A DNA stretch of 64,000 nt from Enterococcus quebecensis (GCF_001730365.1 NZ_MIKB01000012.1:310001-374000), one strand, 5' to 3'. Positions 25,434 through 34,465 are shown, counted from the first letter of the stretch. Program-made: numbers and translations. Notes: generated from the sequence alone by a model not told the origin.

Positions 25434-26534
25434 ATGAACATCAAACAAAAACTATTTAGTCTTTTAGCCATGGGGGTAGTTATCAGTTCTTTTTTTGTAA
25501 CTAGTGTATTTGTCTATGCTGAAGATCAAGAAACGTTTGCTGGGTTTACGGCTGATGTAAAGTTACCAGAGAATCAGTATACAAAAGAAGTGACCTATTT
25601 TGATTTGAAGATGACACCAAGTCAAATACAAGAACTAGAAGTTGTATTGACGAATACTTCTTCTAAGGAGATTATTATTATCCCTTCTGTCAACAGAGCT
25701 CAAACAAATCGAGCGGGGGTTGTGACGTATTCAGTAAAAAGTAAAGAAAAATCTGCAGGTTTAATGTATAACATTGAAGATATCATAACCATTTCTGAAA
25801 AAGAGATTGTACTAAAAGCTAAAGAAGAATATAAGTTAACCTTACAAGTCAAAATGCCAAAACAGTCCTTTGAGGGGATTTTAGCAGGCGGTTTGTATTT
25901 ATATAATAAAACGACAGCTAAAACTGAAGGGAATATAAAAAATCATTTTGCCAGAGAAATTGGTTTGATTTTAAGAACCACTGATAATAGTAAGGAGATA
26001 TTAGGTGATTTAGCTTTAAAAAAAGTGAAAAGTGACCAAGAAAATGCCAGAAATGTCATTAGTTTATTGCTAGAGAATGCTCAGCCAAGCTATCTATCAG
26101 ATGTTAATTTCAAAGGGACCGTAACAAAAGAGGGAGCAGAGGCTCCAGTGCTGACATTGGATAAAAAGAATGTATCAATTGCTCCAAATAGCACGTTTGA
26201 TTTACCAATTCCTTTGAATGGAAAACCTTTTGAAGCGGGAAGCTATGTGTTTAAAGGAACAGCTAATCAAAAGGAAAGAAATTGGCGTTTCGAAAAGAAA
26301 TTCCAAATCACATCAGAAGAAGCAAAAAGTTATAATCAAAAAGATGTAAGTATCAAAAAAGAAAATATCTTTGAAAATCGTTTAGTTCTCGTATTAATCG
26401 GGTTACTATCTTTGCTCTTACTTCTTCTACTATTCTTACTTTTCCGTATGTACAAAAAGAAACAAGCTAGGAAGAAGCGAATGGAGCAACGAAGAAAGAA
26501 AAAGAAGAAGCGAAAGAACGTTTTGAAAAAGTAG
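25434..26534 (+). CDS. DUF916/DUF3324 WxL-interacting protein
   Basis: The 366-residue protein starts at ATG 25434 after GGAAGGG. It has a signal peptide, a DUF916 domain (about 30-155; FAGFTADVKLPENQ is a family hallmark), a DUF3324 domain (160-300), one transmembrane helix (about 315-335) and a very basic cytoplasmic tail. Such proteins link WxL proteins to the cell surface and bind peptidoglycan. It is the partner for the WxL proteins around it. A second copy of the same family is at 27991. Confidence 0.93.
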   Translation: MNIKQKLFSLLAMGVVISSFFVTSVFVYAEDQETFAGFTADVKLPENQYTKEVTYFDLKMTPSQIQELEVVLTNTSSKEIIIIPSVNRAQTNRAGVVTYSVKSKEKSAGLMYNIEDIITISEKEIVLKAKEEYKLTLQVKMPKQSFEGILAGGLYLYNKTTAKTEGNIKNHFAREIGLILRTTDNSKEILGDLALKKVKSDQENARNVISLLLENAQPSYLSDVNFKGTVTKEGAEAPVLTLDKKNVSIAPNSTFDLPIPLNGKPFEAGSYVFKGTANQKERNWRFEKKFQITSEEAKSYNQKDVSIKKENIFENRLVLVLIGLLSLLLLLLLFLLFRMYKKKQARKKRMEQRRKKKKKRKNVLKK

Positions 26535-26568
26535 CTAAACAGAAAATCCACAGAGAAAGGATTAGAAT

Positions 26569-26901
26569 ATGAAAAAAATAGTGTGTATCATGGGTTTCGT
26601 TCTACTTTTTAGTCTATTAAGTCCAAGCTATTTGGCAGAGGCACAAGAGTATAATGGGCCAGCCAATACAACGACTGTTGGGGGCATTAGTTTTTATGAA
26701 GCAGACGACACTGGAACAACTAATTCTTCTAATCCGCCCAATTCACAAGAAACAGAGAGTTATGAGAAACAACAGGTGGTTTCAAGTAAACCCCATTTTC
26801 CAAATACAGGAGAAAAAAGTGCCATCTCTGTACTTGTTATTGGTCTAGTATTCGTCGTTATAGCATTTTTGGGGATCATGAGAAAGAAAAGTAAACAATA
26901 A
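26569..26901 (+). CDS. Small sortase-anchored protein (FPNTG motif)
   Basis: A 110-residue surface protein made of a signal peptide (about 1-25), a short serine/asparagine/proline-rich stretch, a sorting signal FPNTGEKS (F77-G81), a hydrophobic helix and a basic tail (RKKSKQ). The sorting motif has F in place of the usual L, which enterococcal sortase A substrates can tolerate; this is an inference. Small LPxTG proteins are standard members of WxL clusters, between the DUF916 and WxL genes as here. No sortase gene is nearby, so a housekeeping enzyme must act on it. Confidence 0.88.
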   Translation: MKKIVCIMGFVLLFSLLSPSYLAEAQEYNGPANTTTVGGISFYEADDTGTTNSSNPPNSQETESYEKQQVVSSKPHFPNTGEKSAISVLVIGLVFVVIAFLGIMRKKSKQ

Positions 26902-26995
26902 AAAATAGTTAAACTATGTTAGATAAAATCAATGATTGGTTACTAAAGTAAATATACTTTAATAATATAAAAAGTTTGTAGGGAGAGAGTAAACA

Positions 26996-27811
26996 ATGAA
27001 ATTAACAAAATTATTAATGTGCGGTGCTGCTTTGGCCGCAATCGTAGGTATGAGAGCATTAAATGCAGAGGCTACTACTACTTATCCAGAAGCAACAAAA
27101 GGGGTAAGTAATGGAAATATTAGCTTTACAGATGATGGTTCTAACAATATTCCCGATCCAGAAAACCCAGAGAAACCAACGAATCCAGTTAATCCAACAG
27201 ATCCAACGAACCCAGATAATCCTGGGGGCAATAAAAATCCTGGCGATTTAAAATTAGTAGTAGTTCCAGATTTAGATTTTGGATCAAATCAAAAATCTAG
27301 TGCAAAAATGACAGCTAAGGCTAAAGTTGTTCCAGCATGGGACGAGAATAAGAAGCCAGTCTATCGTGCACCGTGGATAACAACTCATGATATGAGAACG
27401 AACCGTGGAACTGGTTGGACTGTTTCCGTGACAGCCAGTGAATTTACTTTTACAGATGAGTCTACTAAAAAAATTAGTGGCGGAGAAATTGTATTTACCA
27501 ACGCAAATTATGAAGGGACAAGTACAGCTAAACCAACGATTCATTCTAAAGCTGCTGCCACAGATGTAGCTAATGGGTTAGTGTTAACACCAGGAACAGA
27601 AGTTTCCGTAGCTTCTTCTGATGCTTCCACAGGCCAAGGTTTAGGCGACTTCTCACTTGCATTAGGGTCAAATAGCAACAATACTCATACAAAGGATTCT
27701 GTTACTGATGGTGTAACATTTAGAATGCCTGCTAAGACAGCTGTTGAAACTGGAACATATCAAGCACAGTTAAATTGGGAGTTAAAACCAACACTAAGTC
27801 CTTTATCGTAA
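26996..27811 (+). CDS. WxL domain surface protein with Pro/Asn-rich linker
   Basis: This 271-residue protein has a signal peptide, a proline/asparagine-rich linker (about 52-83, repeats of the type NPTDPTNPDNP), and a C-terminal WxL domain with W141 (GTGWTVSV) and W261 (LNWELKP). The linker would span the wall. Upstream at 26945-26960 the palindrome AAAGTA-AATA-TACTTT may be an operator, so this gene could have its own promoter. It is followed by a terminator-like hairpin. It probably works with the adjacent DUF916 proteins. Confidence 0.92.
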   Translation: MKLTKLLMCGAALAAIVGMRALNAEATTTYPEATKGVSNGNISFTDDGSNNIPDPENPEKPTNPVNPTDPTNPDNPGGNKNPGDLKLVVVPDLDFGSNQKSSAKMTAKAKVVPAWDENKKPVYRAPWITTHDMRTNRGTGWTVSVTASEFTFTDESTKKISGGEIVFTNANYEGTSTAKPTIHSKAAATDVANGLVLTPGTEVSVASSDASTGQGLGDFSLALGSNSNNTHTKDSVTDGVTFRMPAKTAVETGTYQAQLNWELKPTLSPLS

Positions 27812-27827
27812 AATAAAATTAAATGCT

Positions 27828-27870
27828 AGGTCTGAGGTAGAACTCGTCGAGTTATATCTCAGACCTTTAA
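27828..27870 (+). terminator. Terminator-like hairpin between WxL and second DUF916 gene
   Basis: AGGTCTGAG / CTCAGACCT stem with an inner GAACTC/GAGTT pair, followed by only TTTAA. The weak T-tract suggests partial termination. Confidence 0.6.
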
Positions 27871-27990
27871 AAAGCGAATGTACATTGATAAAAGTATAAA
27901 CTCATGTGTTTTTCCAAAGATACACCGCCTTTGGGTTGATAAGATGCAAATGTTTATCTTAACTTCTATTTTCAAATAAGGAGCAGTTAG

Positions 27991-29118
27991 ATGGGTAAAG
28001 TAAATAAATGTATTTTATGGTTGGTAGGATTGTGTCTTTTTCTTTTACCTGCAAATGACTCGCAAGCTTCTGAGTCAACAAATTCGGGAGGGACAGGTGC
28101 AGCTTTTTCTGTTGAGGCCATTTACCCTGAGAATCAGCGACAAGGAGAAAGTGGCTATTACGATTTAAAAGTAACACCAGGTAGTTTCCAAGAAATAAGA
28201 GCAAGAATAAAGAATTATTCTAATAATCCTATAGAAGTTTTTATCAAAGTAACACGAGGGACAACTAGCGATGGAGGCGTCATCAGCTACAAAGAGTTTG
28301 ATAAAGAAAAAGACAGTAGTATGAGTGTTGATGTGAAAGAGCTTGTTCAATTGAAGGAGTCAACAGTTAAATTAGAAGCAAATGAAAGTAAAGATGTCAT
28401 AGCTGAAATAAACATACCAACAACACCCTATGAAGGGCAACTTTTAGGTGGTCTCCACTTCTCAGAAAAGTACCAAGAGACAGAAAAAGATAAAGAGAAA
28501 GCAGTAATAAATACGTTTTCCTATAGTCTTCCAATTGTAATAACAGAATCAGATACAAAAGCCGAAAATAAACTAGATTTGATTAAAGTAGAGGCTGGAC
28601 AACGTAATTTCCACAATTTTATAGAAGCCATACTACAAAATCAAGCGCCTAGTATTATTCATAAAATGACGATTGATGGCAAGGTAATTGACCAAAAGAG
28701 CAACAAGGTAATCTATACTCGAAAAGAAGATGCCTTTCAGATGGCACCACATTCGACGGTAAAGTTTGGTTTTGATATGAAAGATACAGAAATGATTCCT
28801 GGAAAATATGAAGCTGTGATGAAGCTCACAGCGGATGAAAAAACTTACGAATTAAAAAAAGTGTTCACCATTTCAAAGGGAGAAGCAAAAAAGTTTAATG
28901 ATGAATCTGTCTATTTACAGAAGGAGAACACAAATCTTGTTCTATGGTTAGCTGTGGGGGCGGCCATTATTCTAATGATCGGATTAGTAGTGGGAACCAT
29001 CATTATACAAAATCGAAAGAAAAATAAAAATCGGCGTAAGAAGAAAAGAAAGCCAAATAAGGTGAAACAAAAACGTCCTTCTAAAAAGAAAAAACAAAAT
29101 ACTAAGAGCGACGTTTAA
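27991..29118 (+). CDS. DUF916/DUF3324 WxL-interacting protein (second copy)
   Basis: The 375-residue product has a signal peptide, DUF916 (about 32-155; FSVEAIYPENQ), DUF3324 (160-305), one transmembrane helix (about 310-335) and a highly basic tail rich in lysine and arginine. It is a paralogue of the protein at 25434 with the same layout but clear divergence, so the two probably serve different WxL partners. AAGGAG lies upstream of ATG 27991. It is the last gene of the core WxL cluster. Confidence 0.92.
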   Translation: MGKVNKCILWLVGLCLFLLPANDSQASESTNSGGTGAAFSVEAIYPENQRQGESGYYDLKVTPGSFQEIRARIKNYSNNPIEVFIKVTRGTTSDGGVISYKEFDKEKDSSMSVDVKELVQLKESTVKLEANESKDVIAEINIPTTPYEGQLLGGLHFSEKYQETEKDKEKAVINTFSYSLPIVITESDTKAENKLDLIKVEAGQRNFHNFIEAILQNQAPSIIHKMTIDGKVIDQKSNKVIYTRKEDAFQMAPHSTVKFGFDMKDTEMIPGKYEAVMKLTADEKTYELKKVFTISKGEAKKFNDESVYLQKENTNLVLWLAVGAAIILMIGLVVGTIIIQNRKKNKNRRKKKRKPNKVKQKRPSKKKKQNTKSDV

Positions 29119-29262
29119 AAGAAAAGTATCTTTTGAAATATATAAAGTAAGACGGAATATTGTTGAAAAAATATTTATTTCAAATAAAACAATGGCTTTT
29201 CCATCTTTTTATTTGTTTATTTTTTGTATTTTTGTATACAAAATGTAAGTTGAAATAAACAA

Positions 29263-29291
29263 TTTACACGATATTTGTTTAGTGTTACAAT
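29263..29291 (+). promoter_or_regulatory. Promoter for the tandem PA14-like gene
   Basis: TTTACA, exactly 17 bp, TACAAT. A GGGGTAAAC word (29297-29305) lies at the expected transcription start; the same word in inverse, GTTTACCCC, recurs at 30412-30420. Confidence 0.65.
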
Positions 29292-29333
29292 TGCGTGGGG
29301 TAAACTAAAAAAGATAAAAAAAGGATGAAAAAA

Positions 29334-30392
29334 ATGATTTCAAATATGAAAAAAAGATTTTTGGCAATCAGCGGTGTTTTACTAGCTTGTTTAGTATTCA
29401 TTAGCATAAATTCAAGTGTTGCTTCAGCAGAAGAAGGTAATTCAAGTAGAGCGGATACAAAATTAGTTCATGGAGTATATTCAGAATATTTTAGAAGAGA
29501 AGGTAACAACTATATTCCAGTTGCAAGTCAGTACGAAAACAAAAATTTAGATTTTGCATGTAGTATTAATAAAGAGCCCTACCCAGGGATTAATCCTAAC
29601 AATGGATTTAGAGTGAGTGAAACTGCATATATTAAAATAAGCAATACAGGTATGTATATGTTTTCAGCAAGTAGCAGTGGTAATGCACAGGTCTATATAA
29701 ATGATATGTTGCTTCAAGCGAATTATCCTTATGTTTCTTTACAAGCTGGACAAATCGTAAAAGTAAAAGTTGTTAGTACGTTTCCAACTTCAGCTCAAAG
29801 TAGTTTCGGGCAGTACGTAACCAATGTTTATTGGAGAGTGCCTTCTGGCGTAATCGGACCAGCTGTAGCAATTCCACAAGAATTACTATATACAACACCT
29901 GATTTACTAGGAGCAGATGTGGTTGTTCCTGATAAATTAGTTCATGGTGTTTTCACGGAATATGAAAAACGTCAAGGTTTGACTACTAGCTTTATTCCAG
30001 TCGCTAGTCAATATGAAGACAGTACACTTGATTTCACTTGCCAAGCCAATGCTCAACCTTATCCAGGAATTGATCCAGCAGCTGGATTCCAAGTGAAAAA
30101 AACAGCTTATATTAAGTTAACAGATACTGGGAGCTATAGGTTTACAAGTAGTGGATCTGCGGTTGTTCAAATTCATGTAAATGATGTTATCGTTCAGCCT
30201 GGTAGTCCTTTGTATTTCCAAGCTGGACAAATTATTAAAGTGAAGGTAGTAGCACCATTTTATAGTTCAGGTCAAGCTTCAACAGGAAGATATTACTACG
30301 ATCTATTTTGGTCAACGCCATCTAACCCATTACCGTATAAATTAATTCCACAAGAATTATTATATACAACACCCGATTTACTTGGTGTCTAA
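29334..30392 (+). CDS. Secreted protein with two tandem PA14-like domains
   Basis: About 352 residues, with the start taken at ATG 29334, eight bases after AAGGA; ATG 29325 in frame is the alternative. A signal peptide is followed by two copies of a domain of about 155 residues. Each begins KLVHGV(Y/F)(S/T)EY, contains IPVASQYE and a PA14-like core (AYIK, then TG-Y-F, then V-I-ND), and ends in the identical PQELLYTTPDLLG. The same fold closes the 1075-residue protein at 31118. PA14-like domains usually bind glycans. There is no anchor motif. I do not know a named family for this two-domain form. Confidence 0.8.
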   Translation: MISNMKKRFLAISGVLLACLVFISINSSVASAEEGNSSRADTKLVHGVYSEYFRREGNNYIPVASQYENKNLDFACSINKEPYPGINPNNGFRVSETAYIKISNTGMYMFSASSSGNAQVYINDMLLQANYPYVSLQAGQIVKVKVVSTFPTSAQSSFGQYVTNVYWRVPSGVIGPAVAIPQELLYTTPDLLGADVVVPDKLVHGVFTEYEKRQGLTTSFIPVASQYEDSTLDFTCQANAQPYPGIDPAAGFQVKKTAYIKLTDTGSYRFTSSGSAVVQIHVNDVIVQPGSPLYFQAGQIIKVKVVAPFYSSGQASTGRYYYDLFWSTPSNPLPYKLIPQELLYTTPDLLGV

Positions 30393-30627
30393 AACAAAAA
30401 AATAAAAAAATGTTTACCCCTTTTTAAATGTATGATCTAGAGCATGTTGTATCACTAAGTATAAAGAGTAGTCTTTAATATTTACAGAAGATCCCAAAGC
30501 TAAATGTTTGCCCCTACGATAGTCTAATTTGTTGTTAATAAACAAAAAGAATGGGGAACATTTTATAGTTTTGGGATATTTTTTTATTATGAAATATTCA
30601 AAAATACCTTTAAGGAAGGTGGATAAT

Positions 30628-31065
30628 ATGAAAAAATTTAAATTTTCAACTGTTTTTTTACTTTTAACTGTTTTTCTGATCACGTTGTTTTTTGGTGAAT
30701 CTGAGATGGCTGAAGCAATATCTCACAAAGCGAATGGAAGTAGTTCTATTAGTGCCATCCTGTTTGAAGACTCAAATATGAATGGCAAACAAGATCCGAA
30801 TGAACTTGGAATTGAAGGAATTACAGTGCGGTTGTTTGATGATTCTGGAACTGAAATTGCTAAAACAGTAACAGATAGAGAAGGAAAATACATTTTTGGT
30901 AGGCTAGCGTCTGAGATGTATCAGTTAAAAATAGATTTTCCTACTGGGTATGTGAGAGTTACAACTGGAGCTATTGCTTTTTCATCAGATGGACTTTCTA
31001 GTTATTTTGAGTTAGATAATGGAGAAACATTTACAGACGGTTGGATAGGTTTCTTTCAAATTTGA
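30628..31065 (+). CDS. Short secreted protein, single SdrD-B-like domain
   Basis: The start is ATG 30628 after AAGGAAGGTGG, giving 145 residues; an upstream in-frame ATG at 30529 has no ribosome site. A signal peptide precedes one SdrD-B/Cna-B-like domain (about 33-140) with the calcium-loop-like DSNMNGKQDPNE. Its sequence is closely similar to the N-terminal domain of the next protein, and it stops in the same WIGF segment where the larger protein goes on. It therefore looks like a truncated tandem duplicate. It has no anchor and may be non-functional or a free domain. Confidence 0.75.
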   Translation: MKKFKFSTVFLLLTVFLITLFFGESEMAEAISHKANGSSSISAILFEDSNMNGKQDPNELGIEGITVRLFDDSGTEIAKTVTDREGKYIFGRLASEMYQLKIDFPTGYVRVTTGAIAFSSDGLSSYFELDNGETFTDGWIGFFQI

Positions 31066-31117
31066 TGTAATAATTAAAGTAAAAAATTAGTAATCGTAAA
31101 TTAATAAAGGAGATAAC

Positions 31118-34100
31118 ATGAAAAAATACAAAATAATAAATATCATTTTAGTAGTAGTAACAGTTTTAAGTATACTAACTTCAGGAGTTCCTGCAATGGC
31201 ACAAGGAAAAGTAAACAGAGCTGCAGGTACAGCTACTATTAGTGCCATTCTTTTTGAAGATTTAAATTCAGATGGTAAACAAGATCCAAATGAATCTGGA
31301 ATTGAAGGAATTACAATGCGATTATTAGACGATTCTGGAACTGAAATTAAAAAAACAGTAACAGATAAAGCTGGTAGATACACTTTTGACGAACTTGCTT
31401 CTGGTATGTACCAGTTAAAAATAGATTATCCTTTAGGATATGTGAAAGTTACAAGTGGTCCTCTTCCTTTTTCTTCAGAGGGATTTTCTAGCCATTTCGA
31501 TCTGGATGATGATGAAACGTATACAGGCGGTTGGATAGGTTTCAATTCAACAGATCCCTCAATAACAGGTACAGTGTTCAATGATGAAAATAAAAGTGGC
31601 ATCAAAGATACGTCAGAAAAAGGTATTGCAGGAATTGACTTAGGTCTTTACTTGATTGGAAGTTCAACGCTTGTCCAAACAACGAAATCTGACGCAAACG
31701 GAAACTATTCATTCACAAAAATTACGCCAGATAAATCATATGAAGTAAAAGCATTATCAATTCCATCTAAGTATGAAGTCATTGAAAATAATAACTTTGA
31801 TAAGAATGGGAAAAGTATTCAATTCGATTTGAAAACTCAAGATAAGAAAACAAATGTAAACTTAGCATTATACGAAAACATCCCTGTAACAGATATCAGC
31901 GTAGAACCTAAAGAATTGATCCAGTTTGTAGGAGATACAGGTAAGTTAAAAGTAACCATTACACCAAATAACGCTACAGATAAAGAAGTGACATATGCCA
32001 GTCTTGATCCGTCTGTTATGACTGTGGATCAAGATGGGAACTGGGAAGCGAAAGCTGTTGGCAACACGATTATCACAGTAACGACGAAAAATGGAAAAAC
32101 AGCTTATGTAAGAGTAACAGTTAAGGAGATACTGGCCGATGGTATTTCAGTGGAACCAAAAATATTAGACCAATATGTAGGAGATACAGGTAAGCTAAAA
32201 GTAACGATCACACCAGATAACACTACAAATAAAAATGTAAGTTATATGAGTGTAGATCCATCCATTTTGACCATAGATCAAGAGGGAAATTGGGTAGCCA
32301 AATCTCCTGGTAATACAATGGTTCTTGTAACGACATCTAATGGTAAGATGGCTGTTGTCCAAGTGATAGTCAGAGAAAAGCCAGTACTACCAGATAAAAT
32401 TGTAGTAGAGCCTAAGGTATTAGATCAATTTGTAGGAGATACTGGTAAGCTAAAAGTTACCTATCAGCCTAGTAATACAAACGTCAAAGATGCAACTTTT
32501 ACAAGTGTAAATCCAGAGATTATGACAGTAGATCAAGAGGGAAACTGGGAAGCCAAATCCCCTGGTGTAACTGTGATAATAGTATTAACTTCTAATAATA
32601 AAATGGCCACAGTTTCTGTAACAGTGAGAGAAAAAGATATTCCTGTAGAAAAAGTGAAAGTAGAGCCGTCCATCTTAGATCAATATGTAGGTGATACTGG
32701 AACATTAAATGTGACGATTACACCAGCTAACGCAACAAATAAAAATGTGACCTTCACTAGTGCAAATCCAGAGATTATGACGGTAGATGCATCGGGGAAT
32801 TGGGTAGCCAAAGCAGTTGGTAGAACGGAAATTACAGTAACTGCATCAAATGGAGTGACTGGAACGGTTCAGGTAATTGTGAGAGAACGAGAGATACCTG
32901 TGGAAGACATAAAAGTAGAACCATCCATCCTAGATCAATATGTAGGAGACACGGGAACATTAAATGTGACGATTACACCAGCTAACGCAACGAATAAGAA
33001 CGTAACTTTCTCTAGTTTAAATCCAGAGATTATGACAGTAGATGCATCGGGGAATTGGGTGGCCAAAGCAGTTGGATCAACAACGATCATAGTGACTACG
33101 TCAAGTGGAAAAACTGCAGTTGTACAAGTAACAGTGAGAGAAAGGGAAGTACCAGTAACAAGTATCAAGGTAGAACCCTCAGTTTTAGATCAATATGTAG
33201 GAGACAAAGGAACACTAAAAGTGACGATTACGCCAAATAATGCAACTAACAAGAACGTGACCTTCACCAGTGCAAATCCAGAGATTATGACGGTAGATGC
33301 ATCGGGGAATTGGGTAGCCAAAGCAGTTGGTAGAACGGAAATTACAGTAACTGCATCAAATGGAGTGACTGGAACGGTTCAGGTAATTGTGAGAGAACGA
33401 GAGATACCTGTGGAAGACATAAAAGTAGAACCATCCATCCTAGATCAATATGTAGGAGACACGGGAACATTAAATGTGACGATTACACCAGCTAACGCAA
33501 CGAATAAGAACGTAACTTTCTCTAGTTTAAATCCAGAGATTATGACAGTAGATGCATCGGGGAATTGGGTAGCCAAAGCAGTTGGAACAACAACGATCAT
33601 AGTGACTACGTCAAATGGGAAAAATGCCCTTGTACAAGTAACAGTGAGAGAAAGGGAAGTACCAGTAACAAGTATCAAGGTAGAACCCTCAGTTTTAGAT
33701 CAATATGTAGGAGATAAAGGAACACTAAAAGTGACGATCACGCCAGATAATGCAACTAACAAGAACGTGACCTTTACCAGTGCGAATCCAGAGATCATGA
33801 CAGTGGATGCATTAGGTAACTGGGAAGCTAAAGCAGTTGGAAAAACGAAAATTACAGTAACTGCATCAAATGGGATGACCGCAATTGTTGAAGTAACAGT
33901 AAGGAAAAGAGAAGGTGTCGGCGTAACATTTTATGATTTTCCTAAGTATCTAGGATACTTCATAGAAAAAGGAACGGGAACTGCAAAGAATTTCGATGAT
34001 GATTACAATAGTGTACCACCACATCCTGATTTAGGTCCGGATTACTATAAAGTTAAAAAAGTTGGATACGTAACGGTTAAGGACACAGGGCTTTACACAT

Positions 34101-34345
34101 TCTCTATTGAAGTGGATGATAATGGAGCAGTTTATTTAGACGACGAAAAAATTATTGATCGAGACAATATAACTGGGGGAACATTATCAAATTTCCGCTA
34201 TTTAAGAGCAGGACAAACAATTAGAATCACGACAGAGCATTTCAATAAAGAAGCACCTGTTTCATATTTCCATTTAAGATGGCAAACACCAAGTAATCCA
34301 TATTCTCCTAAAGCAATTCCAGATTCAGAGATTACGATGGAATAA
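31118..34345 (+). CDS. Large secreted multi-domain protein: SdrD-B, eight BIG2 repeats, PA14-like end
   Basis: The 1075-residue protein has a signal peptide (about 1-28), two SdrD-B-like domains (36-146 and 147-250), eight BIG2 immunoglobulin-like repeats of about 85 residues (about 255-930; each opens with VEPK/S-x-L-x-Q-Y/F-VGD) and a PA14-like C-terminal domain (932-1075) like that of the gene at 29334. This is a stalk with a likely binding head. No LPxTG, WxL, LysM or membrane anchor is seen, so attachment is unexplained. Repeats 4-5 and 6-7 share 300 identical bases, showing a recent duplication. It is probably an adhesin. AAGGAG precedes ATG 31118. Confidence 0.9.
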   Translation: MKKYKIINIILVVVTVLSILTSGVPAMAQGKVNRAAGTATISAILFEDLNSDGKQDPNESGIEGITMRLLDDSGTEIKKTVTDKAGRYTFDELASGMYQLKIDYPLGYVKVTSGPLPFSSEGFSSHFDLDDDETYTGGWIGFNSTDPSITGTVFNDENKSGIKDTSEKGIAGIDLGLYLIGSSTLVQTTKSDANGNYSFTKITPDKSYEVKALSIPSKYEVIENNNFDKNGKSIQFDLKTQDKKTNVNLALYENIPVTDISVEPKELIQFVGDTGKLKVTITPNNATDKEVTYASLDPSVMTVDQDGNWEAKAVGNTIITVTTKNGKTAYVRVTVKEILADGISVEPKILDQYVGDTGKLKVTITPDNTTNKNVSYMSVDPSILTIDQEGNWVAKSPGNTMVLVTTSNGKMAVVQVIVREKPVLPDKIVVEPKVLDQFVGDTGKLKVTYQPSNTNVKDATFTSVNPEIMTVDQEGNWEAKSPGVTVIIVLTSNNKMATVSVTVREKDIPVEKVKVEPSILDQYVGDTGTLNVTITPANATNKNVTFTSANPEIMTVDASGNWVAKAVGRTEITVTASNGVTGTVQVIVREREIPVEDIKVEPSILDQYVGDTGTLNVTITPANATNKNVTFSSLNPEIMTVDASGNWVAKAVGSTTIIVTTSSGKTAVVQVTVREREVPVTSIKVEPSVLDQYVGDKGTLKVTITPNNATNKNVTFTSANPEIMTVDASGNWVAKAVGRTEITVTASNGVTGTVQVIVREREIPVEDIKVEPSILDQYVGDTGTLNVTITPANATNKNVTFSSLNPEIMTVDASGNWVAKAVGTTTIIVTTSNGKNALVQVTVREREVPVTSIKVEPSVLDQYVGDKGTLKVTITPDNATNKNVTFTSANPEIMTVDALGNWEAKAVGKTKITVTASNGMTAIVEVTVRKREGVGVTFYDFPKYLGYFIEKGTGTAKNFDDDYNSVPPHPDLGPDYYKVKKVGYVTVKDTGLYTFSIEVDDNGAVYLDDEKIIDRDNITGGTLSNFRYLRAGQTIRITTEHFNKEAPVSYFHLRWQTPSNPYSPKAIPDSEITME
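32761..33570 (+). repeat. Recent in-gene duplication of two BIG2 repeats (510-bp period)
   Basis: Bases 32761-33060 and 33271-33570 are identical by eye, an offset of 510 bp or exactly two 85-residue repeats. Similarity continues with scattered changes to about 33240/33750. Repeat number is expected to vary between strains by recombination. Confidence 0.9.
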
Positions 34346-34421
34346 AAATGAAAGTGTGTGCAAGAAAGTATGGTATTAAATCAACGAATAAAGCTTAGAT
34401 AAAATACGTACCATTTTTTAT

Positions 34422-34465
34422 GACAAGTTGCTTACAAAAGTGTAAGCAACTTGTTATTTTTTTCT
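34422..34465 (+). terminator. Strong terminator closing the surface-protein region
   Basis: Perfect ACAAGTTGCTTACA / TGTAAGCAACTTGT stem, four-base loop, then T-rich tail. Confidence 0.9.

Noticed and set aside
30414-30683. 89-residue minus-strand ORF before the SdrD-B gene
   Set aside because: Crosses the start and ribosome site of the plus-strand gene and has no supporting signal.
32935-33678. Two identical-looking minus-strand ORFs 510 bp apart
   Set aside because: They are antisense shadows of the duplicated BIG2 repeats, not genes; their spacing helped reveal the duplication.
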